From: an uncultured beta proteobacterium
Lineage (GTDB): Bacteria > Pseudomonadota > Gammaproteobacteria > Burkholderiales > Burkholderiaceae_C
Length of the DNA stretch: 34,700 nt
Reading direction: 5' to 3'
Assembly: GCA_903906695.1 (NCBI GenBank)
Contig: CAIVLG010000115.1
Location: 1 to 34,700, forward strand
Of this stretch, positions 32,538 to 34,700 are shown one piece after another; positions within the stretch are counted from its first letter, which is position 1, and each line of letters starts with the position of its first letter. Below the pieces are notes generated by a model. That model saw only the letters and a list, made by a program, of their open reading frames with translations. It was not told the DNA's origin and ran no database searches. A program made the position numbers and the translations under genes.

Positions 32538-33806
32538 ATGACTTCTCTCACTCTGCTGCTCTGGATTGTTGGTGGCATCTTCCTGCAACTGGGGGTTTAT
32601 CTCAGCTATGGTTTCTGGCGCCATTGGCTGGACTACCTGGCGCTGCGCCGTCGTGCCACCGATCTGAGTATTCCCGTCAATGCGCTGAGATCCAGCGAAG
32701 AGCAGGAAGCGACATCGCCCGCGTGGCAAGGACTGCGCAGTTTCCGGGTCGTGCGAAAGCAGGTGGAAGACGCTGCGCAGTCGATCTGCTCCTTTTATCT
32801 GGTCCCGCAAGATGGCTTGCCACTGCCGCCCTTTCAGCCCGGGCAGTTTTTGACCTTTCAGCTCGACTTGTCCACGGCAGGTGGCAGCACGACGCCTGTT
32901 ATCCGCTGTTATTCGCTTTCTGACGCGCCTGACCCGAACAGCTATCGGGTATCGATCAAGCGCGCCCTAGTGCCCGCGGGGAGTTCCGTGCCACCCGGTC
33001 GTTCCTCCAACTTCTTCCATGACCACATCGATGTCGGAAGTGTTTTACAAATACGCGCGCCATCGGGTCATTTCTACCTTGATCGCAGCGACGCACCGGT
33101 GGTGCTGATTGGCGGTGGCATTGGTATCACGCCCATGCTCAGCATGCTCAATGGGTGCCTGAGTGAACATCCGGGCCGCGAAGTCTGGTTGTTCTATGGT
33201 GTGCGCAAAGGTCATGACGTGGTGATGAAATCTCACCTCGAAGCTATGGCGCAAGCGCATTCGAATTTTCATTTGCGCCTTTGCTTCAGTAACCCGCTGC
33301 CTGCCGATGTTGCAGGCAGCGACTACCAGCATCACGGGCGCATTGATGTTGAACTGCTACGTCGCGAATTGCCGCTCAAACCCTACCACTTCTACATCTG
33401 CGGTCCTACGACCATGCTGCAAAGCTTGGTGCCCGCCCTGGAAGACTGGGGCGTACCCGATGCGCGAATTCACTATGAGGCCTTCGGTCCGGCATCGATC
33501 CAGCGCAAATCGGCAGCGCCGGCGCTCGCCACAGCGCCAGACGAGGCGGCCGGCCTGGTGGTCACCTTTTCCCGATCCGGCCAGCAGTTGCCCTGGCAGA
33601 GCGGTGCCGGCACGCTGCTGGAGTTTGCCGAGGCGCAGGGCATCAGAGTCGATTCCGGCTGCCGCGCCGGGGGATGCGGTACTTGCCAGACGACGATCCT
33701 GGCCGGCGAGGTGGCGTATTGCCAGACGCCCGATTTTGACCCTGAGCCAGGCACTTGCCTGCTGTGTGTTTGCACGCCAAAGACCAGCGTGAGTCTGGAG
33801 CTGTAA
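32538..33806 (+). CDS. Membrane-anchored FNR-type oxidoreductase with C-terminal [2Fe-2S] ferredoxin domain
   Basis: A 422-residue protein. Residues 4-27 are a transmembrane anchor (LTLLLWIVGGIFLQLGVYLSYG). Next is an FAD domain with RCYSLSDAP (the RxYS flavin motif) and an NAD(P) domain with VLIGGGIGITPMLSML and YHFYICGPTTML. The C-terminal plant-type ferredoxin binds a [2Fe-2S] cluster through CRAGGCGTCQ plus the later CLLC. The layout is that of NADH oxidoreductases of the Hcr/vanillate demethylase reductase class but tethered to the membrane. GGAAG lies 9 bases before the ATG. The b-type cytochrome gene follows directly (TAA then ATG), so it likely exchanges electrons between NAD(P)H and that cytochrome. 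Confidence 0.85.
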   Translation: MTSLTLLLWIVGGIFLQLGVYLSYGFWRHWLDYLALRRRATDLSIPVNALRSSEEQEATSPAWQGLRSFRVVRKQVEDAAQSICSFYLVPQDGLPLPPFQPGQFLTFQLDLSTAGGSTTPVIRCYSLSDAPDPNSYRVSIKRALVPAGSSVPPGRSSNFFHDHIDVGSVLQIRAPSGHFYLDRSDAPVVLIGGGIGITPMLSMLNGCLSEHPGREVWLFYGVRKGHDVVMKSHLEAMAQAHSNFHLRLCFSNPLPADVAGSDYQHHGRIDVELLRRELPLKPYHFYICGPTTMLQSLVPALEDWGVPDARIHYEAFGPASIQRKSAAPALATAPDEAAGLVVTFSRSGQQLPWQSGAGTLLEFAEAQGIRVDSGCRAGGCGTCQTTILAGEVAYCQTPDFDPEPGTCLLCVCTPKTSVSLEL

Positions 33807-34385
33807 ATGAAGAAGTCCCTCTGGGGCGGACATGTGCTGCCTTTCATCCTGCTGCTGGGACTGCTCGCAGCAGCCACTCTGGCTGGTGACTATGCACTGC
33901 ATCGGCTCAACCTGGTCTGGGTGGGGCGCTACCTGGGCATTCCGGGAACATTGCTGATCATTGGTTCGCTGGTCTATTCGATGCGCAAACGCAAATACAT
34001 CACGAGCGGGGATCCGAAGACTCTGCTCAAGCTGCACGAGTTCTGCGCCTGGCTAGGTTCCTTGATGATTCTGATTCATGCTGGCATTCATTTCAACGCC
34101 CTGTTGCCCTGGCTCGCCACCGTCGCCATGGCGGTCAACGTGGTCAGTGGCATGGTCGGCAAGTTGCTGCTGGAGCGCTCGCGCCGCCATGTGCAGGGCC
34201 AGCGCGATCACTTCCAGTTGCGTGGCCTGTCCAAACCCGAAGTGGAGCAAGCGGTATTCTGGGACGCTGTGACGGTGGATGCGATGAAGCAGTGGCGCAA
34301 GGTGCATATCCCGATCTTCATTGTCTTTGTGGTGCTGGCGCTGGGCCACATCTTCAGTATCTTCCTGTTCTGGGGCTGGGTATGA
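33807..34385 (+). CDS. Di-haem b-type membrane cytochrome, paralogue of the protein at 22036
   Basis: A 192-residue inner-membrane protein with about five helices. LHEFCAWLGSLMILIHAGIH has the His spacing H-x13-H-x3-H, identical to that in the 296-residue protein at 22036, followed in both by an SGMVGK or SGVVGR turn; the last helix repeats H-x13-H (VHIPIFIVFVVLALGH). It is shorter because the soluble loop is reduced. Two b haems across the membrane are inferred. The ATG directly follows the oxidoreductase stop with GGAG 8 bases upstream, and the stop overlaps the next gene as ATGA. It probably hands electrons to the membrane-anchored multihaem c protein encoded next. Confidence 0.75.
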   Translation: MKKSLWGGHVLPFILLLGLLAAATLAGDYALHRLNLVWVGRYLGIPGTLLIIGSLVYSMRKRKYITSGDPKTLLKLHEFCAWLGSLMILIHAGIHFNALLPWLATVAMAVNVVSGMVGKLLLERSRRHVQGQRDHFQLRGLSKPEVEQAVFWDAVTVDAMKQWRKVHIPIFIVFVVLALGHIFSIFLFWGWV

Positions 34386-34700
34386 GCCGCATTCTCAAAC
34401 TCATCCTCGCACTCAATCTGATCGTCCTGGCGCTCCTGACTTTTGTTTACCCGCACCTGATGGTCAGCCCAGGCAAGCTGATTGCCGGACACAAGCTGCT
34501 GGAGACGGATTGCTTTGCCTGTCATGCGCCCTTGACCGGTGCCAGCGCGACCCGGTGCGTGGCTTGTCACAAGACGGCTGACATTGGACGCCTGACGACG
34601 GCTGGTGTGGCCATTGCCAAACCCCGGACTGCAACACCGTTTCACCAGCAGTTGATCAGTCAGGACTGCATGGCCTGCCACAGCGATCACGCCGGTGTCA
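34382..34700 (+). CDS. Membrane-anchored multihaem c-type cytochrome, N-terminal part (runs off the right edge)
   Basis: The first 106 codons are present. Residues 4-22 are a hydrophobic anchor (ILKLILALNLIVLALLTFV), followed by SPGKLIAGH and three CXXCH sites so far: CFACH, CVACH and CMACH, the last in CMACHSDHAG. Between them is ATPFHQQLISQ with a histidine suited as distal ligand. The anchor and spacing recall inner-membrane multihaem cytochromes facing the periplasm. The start overlaps the b-type cytochrome stop by 4 bp, completing an FNR-b-c operon. How many haems follow beyond the window is unknown. Confidence 0.85.
   Translation, partial: MSRILKLILALNLIVLALLTFVYPHLMVSPGKLIAGHKLLETDCFACHAPLTGASATRCVACHKTADIGRLTTAGVAIAKPRTATPFHQQLISQDCMACHSDHAGV

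Overview
The window looks like chromosome of a fairly GC-rich Gram-negative proteobacterium. The first 54 codons of mutS, many signal peptides and lipoboxes, a beta-barrel outer-membrane protein ending in Phe, and the household families present (gamma-glutamyltransferase, YqhA/TIGR00645, DUF2189) best fit a betaproteobacterium. That placement is inference; there is no rRNA or other firm marker. I saw no tRNA, rRNA, insertion sequence, phage gene or CRISPR array.

Left part (1-9.1 kb): the 5' end of mutS behind a tyrosine phosphatase that overlaps it by 4 bp; a decayed DHA2-type drug transporter; a lipoprotein methyltransferase followed by an intact MdtD-like transporter; and several membrane proteins and lipoproteins, including a papain-like cysteine peptidase with the QxxWCWAA motif.

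Middle part (9.1-18.9 kb): an unusual concentration of exported hydrolases, mostly lipoproteins. These are a subtilisin-family peptidase followed by a small protein that may be its separate prodomain/inhibitor, a GH3 NagZ-like glycosidase coupled to a cupin, a bacterial phospholipase B-like Ntn hydrolase, a Tat-exported PLP enzyme resembling cysteine desulfhydrase, and an alpha/beta hydrolase.

Right part (18.9-34.7 kb): a large multiheme cytochrome locus. The leftward operon encodes a di-haem b-type membrane cytochrome, a 24-haem periplasmic cytochrome built from tri-haem repeats, and a membrane-anchored FAD/iron-sulfur oxidoreductase. The rightward operon encodes a small tetrahaem cytochrome resembling Geobacter OmcE (the filament-forming type), an NHL-propeller lipoprotein, a 675-residue outer-membrane barrel, a second NHL-propeller lipoprotein, and a 12-site cytochrome whose N-terminal third repeats the tetrahaem module. 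After gamma-glutamyltransferase and a YqhA-like protein comes a third operon: an FNR/[2Fe-2S] oxidoreductase, a paralogue of the b-type cytochrome, and a multihaem c protein cut by the window end. Read together, these can form a continuous electron path from NAD(P)H or quinol across the inner membrane, through the periplasm and a barrel, to an extracellular cytochrome filament. This putative betaproteobacterial cytochrome-nanowire/conduit system is the main finding. Function and direction of electron flow are inferred from sequence only.
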